Positions 9,123-18,639 of a stretch of 64,000 nt of DNA are shown here, piece by piece. Below the pieces are notes generated by a model. The model saw only the letters and a program-made list of their open reading frames with translations, made no database searches and was not told the origin of the DNA. The stretch is from Pirellulaceae bacterium (GTDB lineage: Bacteria; Planctomycetota; Planctomycetia; Pirellulales; Pirellulaceae): positions 551,958-615,957 of the forward strand of contig BPJU01000001.1 in NCBI GenBank assembly GCA_026004775.1. Reading direction: 5' to 3'. Position 1 is the stretch's first letter. Each line of letters begins with the position of its first letter. Made by a program: the position numbers and the translations under genes.

Positions 9123-10279
9123 TCCATCCACTTGGTAACCTCCTGGCGAGCCCACGCGTCGAGCCGCACGAGCGTCTCGATGGTGGGATTGGCGTCAAAA
9201 ACGTGAGCATCCAGCACGGATCGACATATCGCGGGGATGTCGGTTAATTTTATTCGTCCCTCCAGAAAGGCGGCCACCGCAGCCTCGTTGGCCGCGTTCA
9301 ACACCGCTCCGGCCGTACCCCCCCGGCGGGCGACTTCGTAGCCTAGGGCCAAGGCGGGAAAGCGGTCGAAGTCCGGAGCCTGGAACGTCAGCTCGTGTAG
9401 CTGACCGAAATCGAGTTTGGCTGCCGGACACTCCCAGCGTTCAGGATAACTGAGGGCATACTGGATGGGTAGCCGCATATCGGGGGGGCTGAGCTGAGCG
9501 ATCACCGAGCCGTCGATGAATTCGACCAGTGCATGTACGATCGATTGGGGGTGGATGACGACCTCGATCTGATCGGGACTAAGATCGAACAGCCACCGTG
9601 CCTCGATCAACTCGAGCGCCTTGTTCATCAGTGTTGCCGAATCCACCGTGATTTTACGGCCCATGTTCCAGGTCGGGTGGTTGAGCGTCTGAGCGACGGT
9701 CGCCTCAGACATCTGCGCGATGGACCAGGTGCGGAACGGCCCGCCGCTGGCCGTCAGCAGGATACGGCGCAGTTCGTGGCGCCGGCCGGCCTGCAAGGCC
9801 TGGAATACGGCACTGTGCTCGCTGTCGACCGGCAGAATCGGCGCGTTGCGGCGCTTGGCCAGTTCCGTAACCCAGGGGCCGGCCATCACCAGCGTTTCTT
9901 TATTGGCCAGGGCAACGGGCTTGCCGGCCTCGAGCGCGGCCCACGTGCTGTACAGGCCCACACTTCCAACCAGCGCTGCTACGACGATGTCAACCGAAGG
10001 TTCGGAAACCAGACGGTTGACGGCTTCCAACCCGAAATGCAGTTCGACTCCGGGCGGCAGTTTTCGCCACGCGTAACGCCGAGCTTTGGGTTCATCGGTT
10101 GCCACGATCCACTGAGGCTTAAATTGCCGGGCTTGCTCTTCGAGTAGTTCCAACTGCGAGTGGGCCGTCAGGCCGACGGCGCGCAGGCGTCCCTGCGAGG
10201 CGGCGATCACCTCGAGAGTACTGCGGCCGATGCTGCCGGTCGATCCCAACAGGGCGACCGCTCGCGGCGTACATCCCAT
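9116..10279 (-). CDS. dxr: 1-deoxy-D-xylulose 5-phosphate reductoisomerase
   Basis: Second enzyme of the MEP isoprenoid pathway: converts DXP to 2-C-methyl-D-erythritol 4-phosphate using NADPH and a divalent metal. The product of 387 residues is normal length. It starts MGCTPRAVALLGSTGSIG, the NADPH-binding loop, and contains PVDSEHSA, TASGGPF and NHPTWNMGRKITVDSATLMNK, including the metal and substrate ligands. ATG 10279 is preferred over a GTG four codons upstream. First gene of the minus-strand operon dxr-rseP-HAD. Confidence 0.96.
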   Translation of the reverse strand: MGCTPRAVALLGSTGSIGRSTLEVIAASQGRLRAVGLTAHSQLELLEEQARQFKPQWIVATDEPKARRYAWRKLPPGVELHFGLEAVNRLVSEPSVDIVVAALVGSVGLYSTWAALEAGKPVALANKETLVMAGPWVTELAKRRNAPILPVDSEHSAVFQALQAGRRHELRRILLTASGGPFRTWSIAQMSEATVAQTLNHPTWNMGRKITVDSATLMNKALELIEARWLFDLSPDQIEVVIHPQSIVHALVEFIDGSVIAQLSPPDMRLPIQYALSYPERWECPAAKLDFGQLHELTFQAPDFDRFPALALGYEVARRGGTAGAVLNAANEAAVAAFLEGRIKLTDIPAICRSVLDAHVFDANPTIETLVRLDAWARQEVTKWMEC

Positions 10280-10422
10280 AGTCTCACACACCGGATCGGA
10301 GCGACGCTTCCGTCACTTCTTTTCATCGTAACCGGCTTGTGCCAAAGAAACCAACCTGCTGAGCACCGCATTCTATGAACCAGACCGTTTTGCCACAACC
10401 GGAGCCTGGTGGGAGCCTGGTC

Positions 10423-10545
10423 GTGGCACGGCCGTCTCGGCCGCCACCCGTAGCACGGCCGTCCCGGCCGTGTGGGTCACCCAAGACGTTGGTTAAAGCC
10501 GGTGCATAGCGCCAGCTGCGCAGCCCAGACTTCCCTGTGCTGCTT
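10423..10545. repeat. Dispersed hairpin repeat E, copy 2
   Basis: Same sequence blocks as 5949-6060: CACGGCCG hairpins (here two in tandem), GTGGGTCACCCAAG, GGTGCATAGCGC, CTGCGCAGCCCA. It lies upstream of dxr. At about 10595-10650 a partial, diverged element A end follows (ACCGTTCACGG, ACCGTTCATGG, AAATAAACGAAAACGTATTTA). Confidence 0.65.
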
Positions 10546-10734
10546 GTCCGTTCTTCGGCCCTACCACTTCTCACACAAGGCCGTGGGGTAACCGTTCACG
10601 GCCGGTGTAACCGTTCATGGTCGGGAAATAAACGAAAACGTATTTACCCTTTACGTGGCTGCGCGCAACACTGGGGAATCGACCGTACGGTTTCTCCCAC
10701 CCAGGCCGTTGGTCTGGGCTAAACAAAACGCCAC

Positions 10735-11301
10735 TTATCAAGCTGCTGGTGGCGCGTCAATAACGACACGCTCGTCGCCCTGCTTGCTAATTGCGGAGAA
10801 AACCTTGCCCACGCACTCTCCCCCCGCCTGCGGAAAAACACTTTCCACGCCCTCTCCCTCCGCCTGCGGAAAAAAACTTCTCACGCCCTCTCCCCCCACT
10901 TGCGGAAAAAAACTTCCCACGCCCTCTCCCCCCGCTTGCGAAAAAAATTTCCCACGCCCTCTCCCCCCGCTTGTGGAACAACACTTCCTACGCCCTCTCC
11001 CCCCGCTTGCGGAAAAAAACCTTCCCACGCCCTCTCCCCGCTTGCGGAAAAAAACTTCTCACGCCCTCTCCCCCCGGCTTGCGGAAAAAAACTTCTCACG
11101 CCTCTCCCCCCGCTTGCGGAAAAAATTTCCCACGCCCTCTCCCCCCGCTTGCGGGGGGAGAGGGTAGGGTGAGGGGGGGTAAAGTATAGCTCCCCCCCTC
11201 ACCCCGGCCCTCTCCCCCTAATGGGGGAGAGGGAGTAGCGTTTGACGTCCTAAAGGGGGAGAGGAAGTAGCGTTTGTGCGTCCTAAAGGGTGAAAGGGAG
11301 T
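10735..11301. repeat. 36-bp tandem repeat array C, copy 1
   Basis: About ten head-to-tail units of roughly 36 bp built from CCACGCCCTCTCCCCC, CGCTTGCGG and a run of A followed by CTTCC. It ends in a CTCTCCCCC...GGGGGGAGAG inverted block and further CT-rich blocks. Units vary in the A-run and by single bases, and there are no unique spacers. The left flank (CTGGTGGCGCGTCAATAACG) also borders the arrays at 18000 (inverted) and 40460. The open frames here are proline-rich translations of the repeat, not genes. Confidence 0.85.
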
Positions 11302-11588
11302 AAGGTTTTACATCTGCCGCCGGCAAGGGCGTGCGATATTCGACTATTTATCCCAGAAAGCAAGGAACCGGTTTGGCGAACGCCGGCGCATTCTCGCGTG
11401 TGGATAGTCTTGGCACTCGCCGAAAATTGACTGTTGAAAAATAGTCTATTATTCTGACCCCTATTATCTTTTTGCCATTACCGTGAAAGTTGTACAACCA
11501 GAAGGGCTAGCGCACTTCGAGTCGATAGCGATATAGACCGCTCGGCCTGCCCCTTTGCCGGCTAACCAACCGTGACCAATTACCGTGT
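11302..11588 (+). repeat. Repeat element D, copy 1
   Basis: About 285 bp shared with 16852-17141 (inverted) and 40690-40965. Shared landmarks are GTGGATAGTCTTGGCACTC, ATTGTTGAAAAA, TATTCTGA.CCC, GCCATTACC.TG and GAGTCGATAGCGATCTA, ending in an AACCAACCGTGA terminus. In all three places it abuts a 36-bp tandem array. Noncoding. This copy is the most diverged at its right end. Confidence 0.75.
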
Positions 11589-12425
11589 AAGAAGCAAGGT
11601 GAAACAATAACACAATCGCCGCCCCGACCATACGGAAAAATAGAAGACTTAAGATGTGTTCGTCTTATACATCGACCGTGCGTGAGCTATTTGCCTGACA
11701 AGCCCACGAGTCGTTTTAGACCGCAAATGCTTACCGCAAGGCAAGACTGCCGGAAGACCTCTCCTATTTTAAAATATGCCACCGCCAAGCTTGCCTGGGC
11801 ACGGCAATGATTGACAGCTAACACCGACCCAAATTCTAATCTAACAGTGTCACTAGCGCATACTCAGTGGGTTCGTTTCCCGGCCGACGTGTGACCAATA
11901 AAATAGCTACCTGATGTTAACAATAAGATTATGGTAGAATTGAGTATGAGGTGCTAGACGCATGAAGTCGCAAAAATATTCTTTGTGCATATTGGTGATA
12001 GGAAGTGAGTTCACGCAGTGACCGTGCGTAGATCTCACTAGAAGTAAGATTACGTATCAGACGCAAAGTGATCGCGAATTTGCAACATTTGCCGGGCATG
12101 TCACACTTGTGCGCCTCTTTTTATGTAGCGAGGGGCTATCACCGAGGCCCTCTCAGCCCGCGCGCAAGGGGAAAGCGTGCTGGGATGGTTTGTTGCGCAC
12201 GCGAGGGCTGAGGCCGTGGGAATGGTTTGTGCCGCAACGGGTAGCATAAGTGAAGAAAAGTCAGGGGGACCGGCGCGTTGCCCTGCCGGTTCGCGGCGGT
12301 TATCATACTTGTTGGAACTCGCGTACGCAGGGCCAGACTCCATGAACTACGCATCGCAGTTCGACTGGAGCGCATGCCGGCAATACGTTTTCCGGGAATG
12401 CCGCCGCGACTAGGACAACCTCAGG
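11589..12425. other. 837-bp AT-richer spacer before the NACHT gene
   Basis: No convincing gene. A possible -35/-10 pair (TTGACA near 11811 with TTCTAA after 17 bases) and an imperfect inverted repeat at about 12148-12225 (GGCC..CTCAGCCC / GGGCTGAGGCC) are visible. From about 12177 the frame of the downstream NACHT gene is open but ends in TAG at 12411-12413, so the gene may once have started near ATG 12342 (MNYASQFDWS). Confidence 0.45.
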
Positions 12426-14531
12426 TTGAACCGGTCGCTGGAGGAGACTTTTGACCTGTTTGCGCAAGCGGCGGAACTGCCTACCGGCGACGCGGACCTG
12501 GATGGCTTCGCTCCACGGTTTTTGTCGGCAGCGCACAGCTATTTTGAAGCAGCGAATGTCCACGATCGGGGTAATGCTCTCTGTGATTTGGCAGTGTGCG
12601 TAGAAGTCGGGTTGAAACGCCTTCTGAAACTGGCCGACCCGCAGGCTTACGAGGGGCTCCACGAGGTAACCGAACCAACCCGGCTACCGCGTAGCCCTAT
12701 GTTGACAGATCTGCTCAATTGTCCGCGGCTCGGTCTGATGACCGATTCATCTTCCAGGTGTTATCACGACTTCGCCTGGCGGGCACGCGATCTACGTAAC
12801 AGGTCTTCGCACAAGGCGCCTGCCTGGAGCGAGCGCGAGTTGAGCCAGGGTTTTGTCGACATCGGGCTCACGCTCCTGTTCGCAACCGACAATTTGCGCC
12901 AAGACCTGCAAAAGGCAATTGCTGGCTATCACCATGAGCATTTCGTCCGACAAAACGAAGCCTACCTCCGTGGATTGGTCCATCGCTGGCGCGAGCATTG
13001 TCGGCGGTGGGTGCTGCTGGATGCTCAGGAATTGCCCGGCGACGAGGAGCTGAGCCTGGGTGACCTCTTCGCCAGCGAACTGCCGCCCAACCTGCCGGAA
13101 GAGGAGGAATCACTGTGCCGCGATGCAGACCGGGAGAATCGGCTTCCGGACGAAGATGCCGATGAGGCCACCGAGGAGGAAGCGGACGAATTGCCAGCAG
13201 CGGACGACAGGACATCGGAGGAAAGATACACAGCGGCCCTGGAATTGCGGCGTGGTAGGGTACATGAGTTATTCGACCGAGTGGGTCGGCTGGTGTTGAT
13301 TGCGAATGCGGGAGCTGGCAAGACGACCTCCTTGCAGCATTACGCCTATTTGCAGGCGAAGGCACTGCTGGACGACCCGCGGGAATTCCGACCGGTGCCA
13401 CTTTACGTCGAGTTGCGTTACTATCGGGACGGTTTGTGGCCGCTGCTGCGCGCCGCTTGGCAAGGCGACCGCCAGCAACCGTACGACGAAAATCGCTTGC
13501 GCCGCGAGTTTGCCGAAGGAAAATGGGTGTTGCTGCTGGACGGCCTTAACGAGGTGCCAAGCGACCGGCGTGAACAAGCGTTCCTCGATCTCGAGTGGCT
13601 CATTCGAGAAAGAGGACAGGGCCGGTTGGTGATCACCAGCCGGCGAGATGTGCCGCTGGAACGTTTGCGCTTGCCGGCTTTCCGCCTCGAGCCGCTCACG
13701 GATGGTCAGATCGAGGAGTTTTTGAAGCGGTATTTTCCGCAACCGCGGCAGGCCGAGGCGTTCGCGGGCACCTTGCGACGAAATCCCCGACTGTGGGACT
13801 GGGGACGCAATCCGCTGCAACTGTGGATGCTGGTCCAGGTCGGGCTGAAGGCGCGCGCAGGCTTACCAGAAAATCGCGGCCAGCTATTGCGGCTTTTCGT
13901 GGAGCACCTGCTCAAGCGTGAGGAAAGCAAGGGGCGGCAGACCCCCCGCGACATCAAGCTCGATTTGCTCAGCGAAATCGGCTACCAGACACGGAAAGAA
14001 GCCCGTATTGGTTTTTCGCGCCTGCAAGCCTGGCAGATCATTGGTCAGCGCTCCGAGGAGATGCATTACGACGTAGATTCGGCCGCGTTTGTCCGCGAGG
14101 TGTGTGACAATCATTTGCTGGAGGACCAGGGGCAGCAACTGGCGTTTGCCCATGAGATGTATCAGGAGTATTTTGCCGCCTGCGGGTTGAAGGGGCGGTA
14201 TGAAGAGAATCCTGGCGTGGTGGAAGAGCTGCAAGGCCAGGCTCACTGGCGCGAACCGCTGGTCCTGATGTGGGGACTGCTGGAATCGCCGCAGTCGCTC
14301 TTTCAGCGAATTGTCCGCGACGCGCCGGCGGTGGCAGCGGAATGCCTGGCTAGCGCTGTGGAGGCAAAACCTGACGAGACCGAGCAACTGCGCCAGCGGG
14401 TTCGCAAAGTCAATTATGACACCGCCAGCGACGAGGAGCTACAGAAAGTCCTGGAGGCGATTTACATTCTGGGCGATGGAAAGTTGTTGGCTGTACCATC
14501 TGCTACTACGGTGGTCGACGCAATCGTTTGA
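12426..14531 (+). CDS. HEPN-like/NACHT STAND NTPase, N-terminal part of a frameshifted gene
   Basis: 701 residues resembling bacterial NLR (NACHT) defence proteins. Residues 40-165 are helical and contain R124-NRSS-H129, an Rx4H pattern of HEPN ribonucleases. An acidic linker follows (225-262). The NTPase has Walker A AGAGKTT (295-301), Walker B WVLLLDGLNEV (about 367-377) and VITSRR after it. A winged-helix/helical part leads to AFAHEMYQEYFAA. The TTG start at 12426 is forced by an in-frame TAG at 12411. The protein continues into the helical-repeat region after a frameshift near 14520, so this is probably one piece of an about 1450-residue sensor. Repeats flank it in inverted orientation. 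Inferred role: antiviral sensor, now or formerly. Confidence 0.7.
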   Translation: MNRSLEETFDLFAQAAELPTGDADLDGFAPRFLSAAHSYFEAANVHDRGNALCDLAVCVEVGLKRLLKLADPQAYEGLHEVTEPTRLPRSPMLTDLLNCPRLGLMTDSSSRCYHDFAWRARDLRNRSSHKAPAWSERELSQGFVDIGLTLLFATDNLRQDLQKAIAGYHHEHFVRQNEAYLRGLVHRWREHCRRWVLLDAQELPGDEELSLGDLFASELPPNLPEEEESLCRDADRENRLPDEDADEATEEEADELPAADDRTSEERYTAALELRRGRVHELFDRVGRLVLIANAGAGKTTSLQHYAYLQAKALLDDPREFRPVPLYVELRYYRDGLWPLLRAAWQGDRQQPYDENRLRREFAEGKWVLLLDGLNEVPSDRREQAFLDLEWLIRERGQGRLVITSRRDVPLERLRLPAFRLEPLTDGQIEEFLKRYFPQPRQAEAFAGTLRRNPRLWDWGRNPLQLWMLVQVGLKARAGLPENRGQLLRLFVEHLLKREESKGRQTPRDIKLDLLSEIGYQTRKEARIGFSRLQAWQIIGQRSEEMHYDVDSAAFVREVCDNHLLEDQGQQLAFAHEMYQEYFAACGLKGRYEENPGVVEELQGQAHWREPLVLMWGLLESPQSLFQRIVRDAPAVAAECLASAVEAKPDETEQLRQRVRKVNYDTASDEELQKVLEAIYILGDGKLLAVPSATTVVDAIV

Positions 14532-15995
14532 CGGGGATAGGGCGGCAGATAGCCCAGGCTTTTACCGGCGACGAACCGGTTTTGCGCGCCACGCTCGATG
14601 CGTTGGAGGAGCTGGGTAAGTCGGCAAACGCTATTCAGCCAGCCCCTGTTGCAGCCACTGCTTGGGAAGGACCATGTTATACCGGAGCCCTTGCAACGCC
14701 AGGCCGCCGACCTGTGGCGTACCTGGCGGGACAGCTATAAATTCGCCCCGATTCGCCTGTGTTTGCTGGCATCGGCATTTCGCCTTGAGAGGCTACTGGC
14801 AGAGGAGATCGATCAATCCGTGGAGCAGTTGCTACAGCAGGGACATTGGGCTTCGGCCCTGCAGGCGATCCATGCGCTCGGGTTGCGGGAGCGTTTCCCG
14901 CCTGAGCCAATAATCGCAAAGATGTTGGAACAAGCCCATTGGAATGCGGCCCTGCGCTGGATCAAGTTGTTGGCGCTGCAACGGGAGGCGTTTGCGGAGA
15001 GCGCTGGCGTCGGCGTGTGGCGCCTGCTGGAGTTAGACCGGTGGAATGCGGCCTTGCGCGTGGTCCATGCGTTCGGGCTGCGGGAGCGTTGTCCGCCCGA
15101 GCCAATCATTCAGCGATTGCTGGATCGGGAACACTGGGTCACGGCGCTGCGTTGGATCCATGCGTTTGGGCTGCGGGAGCGTTGTCCGCCCGAGCCAATC
15201 ATTCAGCGATTGCTGGATCGGGAATACTGGGCCACGGCGCTGCGATGGATCCATGCGTTTGGGCTGCGGGAGCGTTTTCCGCCTGAGCGAATCGTCGCAA
15301 AAGTGTTGGAGCAAGGCCAGTGGGATGCCGCCGTCAGCGGGATGCAGCTATTCGAGCTGCAACGGGAGGCGTTTGCGGAGAGCGTGAGCGTCAGCGTGCG
15401 GCGTCTGCTGGAACAAGGCCAGTGGGATGCAGTCTTGCGAGGGATCCACGCGTTTGGCCTGCAACGGGAGGCGTTTGCGGAGAGCGCGAGCGTCGGCGTG
15501 CGGCGTCTGCTGGAACAAGGCCAGTGGGATGCCGCCGTGCGGGGGATAGAGCTGTTCGAGTTGCAACGGGAGGCCTTTGGGGAGAGCGTGCGCGTCGGCG
15601 TGCGGCGTCTGCTGGAACAAGGCCAGTGGGATGCCGCCGTGCGGGGGATAGAGCTGTTCGAGTTGCAACGGGAGGCCTTTGGGGAGAGCGTGCGCGTCGG
15701 CGTGCGGCGTCTGCTGGAACAAGGCCAGTGGGATGCAGCCGTCAGCGGGATCCAGCTATTCGAGCTGCAACGGGAGGCGTTTGCGGAAAGGGCAGGCGTT
15801 GGCGTGCGGCGTCTGGTGGAACAAGACCGGTGGGACGCAGCCCTGCGTGGGATCCATGAGTTTGGGCTGCGAGAACATTTTCCGCCCGAGCCAATCATTC
15901 AGCGATTGTTGGAGCAGGGAGAGTGGGCCACGGCGCTGCGATCCATCTATGCGTTTGGGCTGGGGGAACGTTTTCGCCCGAGGCGATCATCGTAA
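14528..15995 (+). pseudogene. Helical-repeat sensor region of the NACHT protein (frameshifted continuation)
   Basis: Continuation of the NACHT gene in two frames. From 14528 one frame reads TGIGRQIAQAFTGDEPVL...LEELGK; from about 14650 the other carries DLWRTWRDSYKFAPIRLC and then tandem helical repeats to a premature TAA ending at 15995. An open frame for the second part starts at 14598. Repeats are of two types: 31 residues (W..ALR.IHAFGLRERFPPEPIIQRLL) and 34 residues (QWDAAVRGIELFELQREAF.ESV.VGVRRLLEQ). Such C-terminal repeats in bacterial NLRs recognise the trigger. The two shifts bracket intact protein-like sequence, so single-base indels explain the break; whether they are biological or assembly errors is not resolvable here. 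Confidence 0.6.
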
Positions 15996-16170
15996 GAATG
16001 TTGGAGCAAGGCCAGTGGGTATGAGGCCCTGCGCGGGATCGAGCTGTTCGGGCTGCCACGGGAGGCGTTTGCGGAGAGCGCGAGCGTCGGCGTGCGGCGC
16101 CTGCTGGAACAAGGCCAGTGGGATGCGGCCCTGGGCGGGATCCATGCGTTTGGCTTGACCAGCATATTTC
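14829..16170 (+). repeat. Tandem 93/102-bp repeats encoding helical repeats
   Basis: About fourteen consecutive units, each beginning at a W(D/N/A)AL-type motif: 93-bp units (31 residues) at both ends and 102-bp units (34 residues) in the middle. Two adjacent 102-bp units at about 15512-15715 appear identical base for base, pointing to recent unit duplication. The period matches the protein repeat, so this is coding repeat expansion rather than a satellite. Confidence 0.85.
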
Positions 16171-16827
16171 TGAACACAATACTCGACTACTTGCCGCGAA
16201 TGGACTGGCCCAATTTGGTAAAAGAGTTCTTTTGGCTCAAGATAATTGACGCTGTCGCAGAGCGCCTAGCCGAACTGATTCAGGCGGGCGGTGACCAAAG
16301 AGAACAAATACTCAGCAGTCTGGCCCGCTCAGGGAATTGGGATACATCGTGGCGGGCTGACTGGGCGAGATGGCTGCGGAACAAGACTGCGACTGTTCTC
16401 GTGCGCCGGCATGCCGATACGCACAGCGCGGCGGCATTGCTCGCTCCATTGGGGCTGCGTCGCGAACACATTGAGCACAACCGGGCGCAGATCGAGCGTG
16501 TTGAGCGGATCAATGAAGCGCTCGCGCAGACCGGCGGTTTGCCCGAAGATGAAAACCTGGAAAACCTGGAACTGTTCGGTTATCGGCGGTTCGGAATGCT
16601 CCGACCGGATTCTGGCACCCGGATTCCGGGATTTCCGCATTAGCGAGCAGGCTTGCCTAGAAGGTCGGGCCGTCCGAGTTCAGCTGGTGTTCGGGCAAAA
16701 AGTTTATACTATCGTAGAACTTGATGAATCTCTATGGGATAAGGTCGTCCGCTTTCGGCTGGTGGTGGAGCGGCATCCCCGAGAGGATCGTCTCGTGCTC
16801 AATGCCACCGATCTTACTCCAGTGTGA
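16022..16827 (+). pseudogene. C-terminal remnant of the NACHT-repeat protein
   Basis: After the TAA at 15995 the repeat pattern resumes (EAIIVRMLEQGQW, then ELFGLPREAFAESASVGVRRLLEQ) with an extra base near 16018. It runs in one frame to a stop at 16643 (open from ATG 16092), giving the last repeat and a helical domain (FLNTILDYLPRMDWPNLVKEFFW...). Near 16600-16640 the frame changes again and ends with DFRISEQACLEGRAVRVQLVFG...LNATDLTPV at 16827. The pieces read as one protein tail once indels are repaired. Element D starts 25 bases after the final stop. Confidence 0.6.
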
Positions 16828-16851
16828 CAAAAGCCGCGCCAACCGAGATGT

Positions 16852-17141
16852 GTAACCGTTCACGGTTGGTTGGCCGGCAACCGCGGCAGGCCAACCCGTG
16901 TAGATCGCTATCGGTTCAATTTGGCCGAGCCCGTCTGGTTGTTTAACTCCCATGGTAATGGCGAAAAGATAAAAGGGGTCAGAATGATAGGATATTTTTT
17001 CAACAATCAATCTTTTGGGGAGTGCCAAGACTATCCACAGCAGAGAAAGCGCCGGAGGTTCGCCAAACCGGTTCCTCACTCTCTGGGATAGATAGTAGAA
17101 TATCGCACGCCCTTGCCGGCGGCAAATGTAAAACCTTACAC
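16852..17141 (-). repeat. Repeat element D, copy 2 (inverted)
   Basis: Begins with the terminal palindrome GTAACCGTTCACGGTTGG and carries the reverse complement of the landmarks seen at 11302-11588 (CAACAATCAATC, GAGTGCCAAGACTATCCAC, CGGTTCCTCAC). It is in inverted orientation relative to copy 1, so the NACHT gene lies between inverted copies. Confidence 0.8.
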
Positions 17142-18000
17142 ACCTCTCCCCCTTGAGGACGTACAAACGCTAGTCCATCTCCACCTTTAGGTGGGGAGGG
17201 CCCGGGTGAGCGGGTTAGCTATTTCCTTCCCCCCTCACCCTACCCTCTCCCCCCGCAAGCGGGGGGAGAGGGCGTGGGAAGTGTTCTTCCGCAAGCGGGG
17301 GGAGAGGGCGTGGGAAGTGTTCTTTCCTACAAGCGGGGGGTAGAGGCGTGCTCGGGAAGTTTTCTTTCCGCACGCGGGGGAGAGAGCGTGCGTAAGGTTT
17401 TCTCCGCAATTAGCAAGCAGGGCGACGAGCGCGTAGGAAGGGTTTCTCGAGCATTTTAGTTGGAGAGGGCGGGGGTGAGCGGGTTAGCTATTCCCTTCCC
17501 CCCTCACCCTACCCTCTCCCCCCGCAAGCGGGGGGAGAGGGCGTGGGAAGTGTTTTCCACAAGTTCCACAAGCGGGGGGAGAGGGCGTGGGAAGTGTTCT
17601 TCCACAAGCGGGGGGAGAGGGCGTAGGAATTGTTTTTCCACAAGCGGGGGTAGAGGGCGTGGGAAGTTTCTTTCCGCACGCGGGGGAGAGTGCGTGGGTA
17701 AGGTTTTCTCCGCAATTAGCAAGCAGGGCGACGAGCGCGTAGGAAGGGTTTCTCGAGCATTTTAGTTGGAGAGGGCGGGGGTGAGCGGGTTAGCTATTCC
17801 CTTCCCCCCTCACCCTACCCTCTCCCCCCGCAAGCGGGGGGAGAGGGTGTAGGAAGTGTTTTTCCACAAGCGGGGGGAGATGGCGTGAGAAGTGTTTTTC
17901 CACAGGAGGCGGGGAGGGCGTAGGAAGCTTTCTTCCACAAGCGGGGAGAGGGCGTAGGAAGTGTTTTTTCGCAAGAGGGCGCCGAGCGCATTGTTATTGA
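17142..18000 (-). repeat. 36-bp tandem repeat array C, copy 2 (inverted)
   Basis: Reverse complement of the array at 10735-11301: units of GGGGGGAGAGGGCGT, GGGAAGTGTT and CTTCC.CAAGC. A block holding CGCAATTAGCAAGCAGGGCG, the GGAAGGGTTTCTCGAGC segment and the GTGAGCGGGTTAGCTATT segment occurs twice (from about 17401 and 17707), so an internal about 306-bp duplication has occurred. Small ORFs are repeat translations. No genes. Confidence 0.85.
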
Positions 18001-18148
18001 CGCGCCACCAGGAGCCTGATAAGTCGCGTTTTGTATAGCCCAGGCCAACAGCCTCGCCTATACAAGAGGCCGTCTTTCAGCCGCTGGTTGTAAGCTTCGA
18101 TCACGAACGACGACAGCATAGTGCGTCGTAGTTGTATTGTTTAACTGT

Positions 18149-18390
18149 ATCGACCGAAGCACTGGTGGATGCGGTACAGTAGAAAGAGCCCGGCATGAGG
18201 TAGTGATCGCAGACGCGGCGCGGATAGTTTTGGCAACGGACAAAAAAATAATTCTGGCAAGAAGAAAATCTATATTTCCGGCACATTCATCTGTCTTCCA
18301 GTGTTACGGGACCTCAACGACAAGAAAGGGGCGTTCATACCGAGCTGTTGGGGGGTCACAATGGTTCGCCGGTAGCGGTTTCTGGCCAAC
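18149..18390 (+). repeat. Repeat element B, copy 1, interrupted by element A
   Basis: Starts ATCGACCGAAGCACTGGTGG and contains GCGGCGCGGATAGTTTTGGC, ATATTTCCGGCACATTCATC and CAACGACAAGAAAGGGGCG. It is related to 40966-41231 (direct) and 40081-40330 (inverted). Its right end is split by element A at 18391: the terminal bases of B (CCAACCGTGAACGGTTAC) reappear at 18604-18630 beyond the insertion. Between 18001 and 18148 is a segment shared with 40331-40480, including the GCCAACAGCCTCGCC stretch. Confidence 0.75.
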
Positions 18391-18603
18391 GTAACCGTTC
18401 ACGGTTGAATTCGAGGGTCGTTCGGTGCCTCACCATTGAAAGTGCGGAACACTTGCGTGTTCCGCATACGGAAAGTAGACGCTTCGCGAGGATTTTTTCA
18501 ATGCGGAAGTCTTACGGCGGAACGCTGGCGCGTTCCGCCTTGCGACTTCCGCTACCCCCTAAACCAATATCGTTTTCTTTATTTGCCAACCGTGAACGGT
18601 TAC
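18391..18603 (+). mobile_element. MITE-like element A, copy 1
   Basis: About 213 bp bounded by GTAACCGTTCACGGTTG and CAACCGTGAACGGTTAC. Inside are two perfect-looking hairpins, CGGAACACTTGCGTGTTCCG and CGGAACGC-TGGC-GCGTTCCG. TGGCCAACG lies directly before TAACC and TGGCCAACC directly after GTTAC, a 9-bp target duplication with one mismatch. Noncoding. Four further copies lie in the window. Confidence 0.85.
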
Positions 18604-18639
18604 TGGCCAACCAACCGTGAACGGTTACGAATTCTGCGC

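Noticed and set aside
10655..11189. Proline-rich ORFs of up to 170 residues on both strands
   Set aside because: They are translations of the 36-bp tandem repeat, open because the period is a multiple of three.
10735..11301. CRISPR array (36-bp period)
   Set aside because: Units are contiguous and nearly the same throughout; there are no unique spacers and no cas genes.
15203..15898. 231-residue Ser/Arg-rich minus-strand frame
   Set aside because: Antisense image of the helical repeats; low complexity follows from repeat structure.
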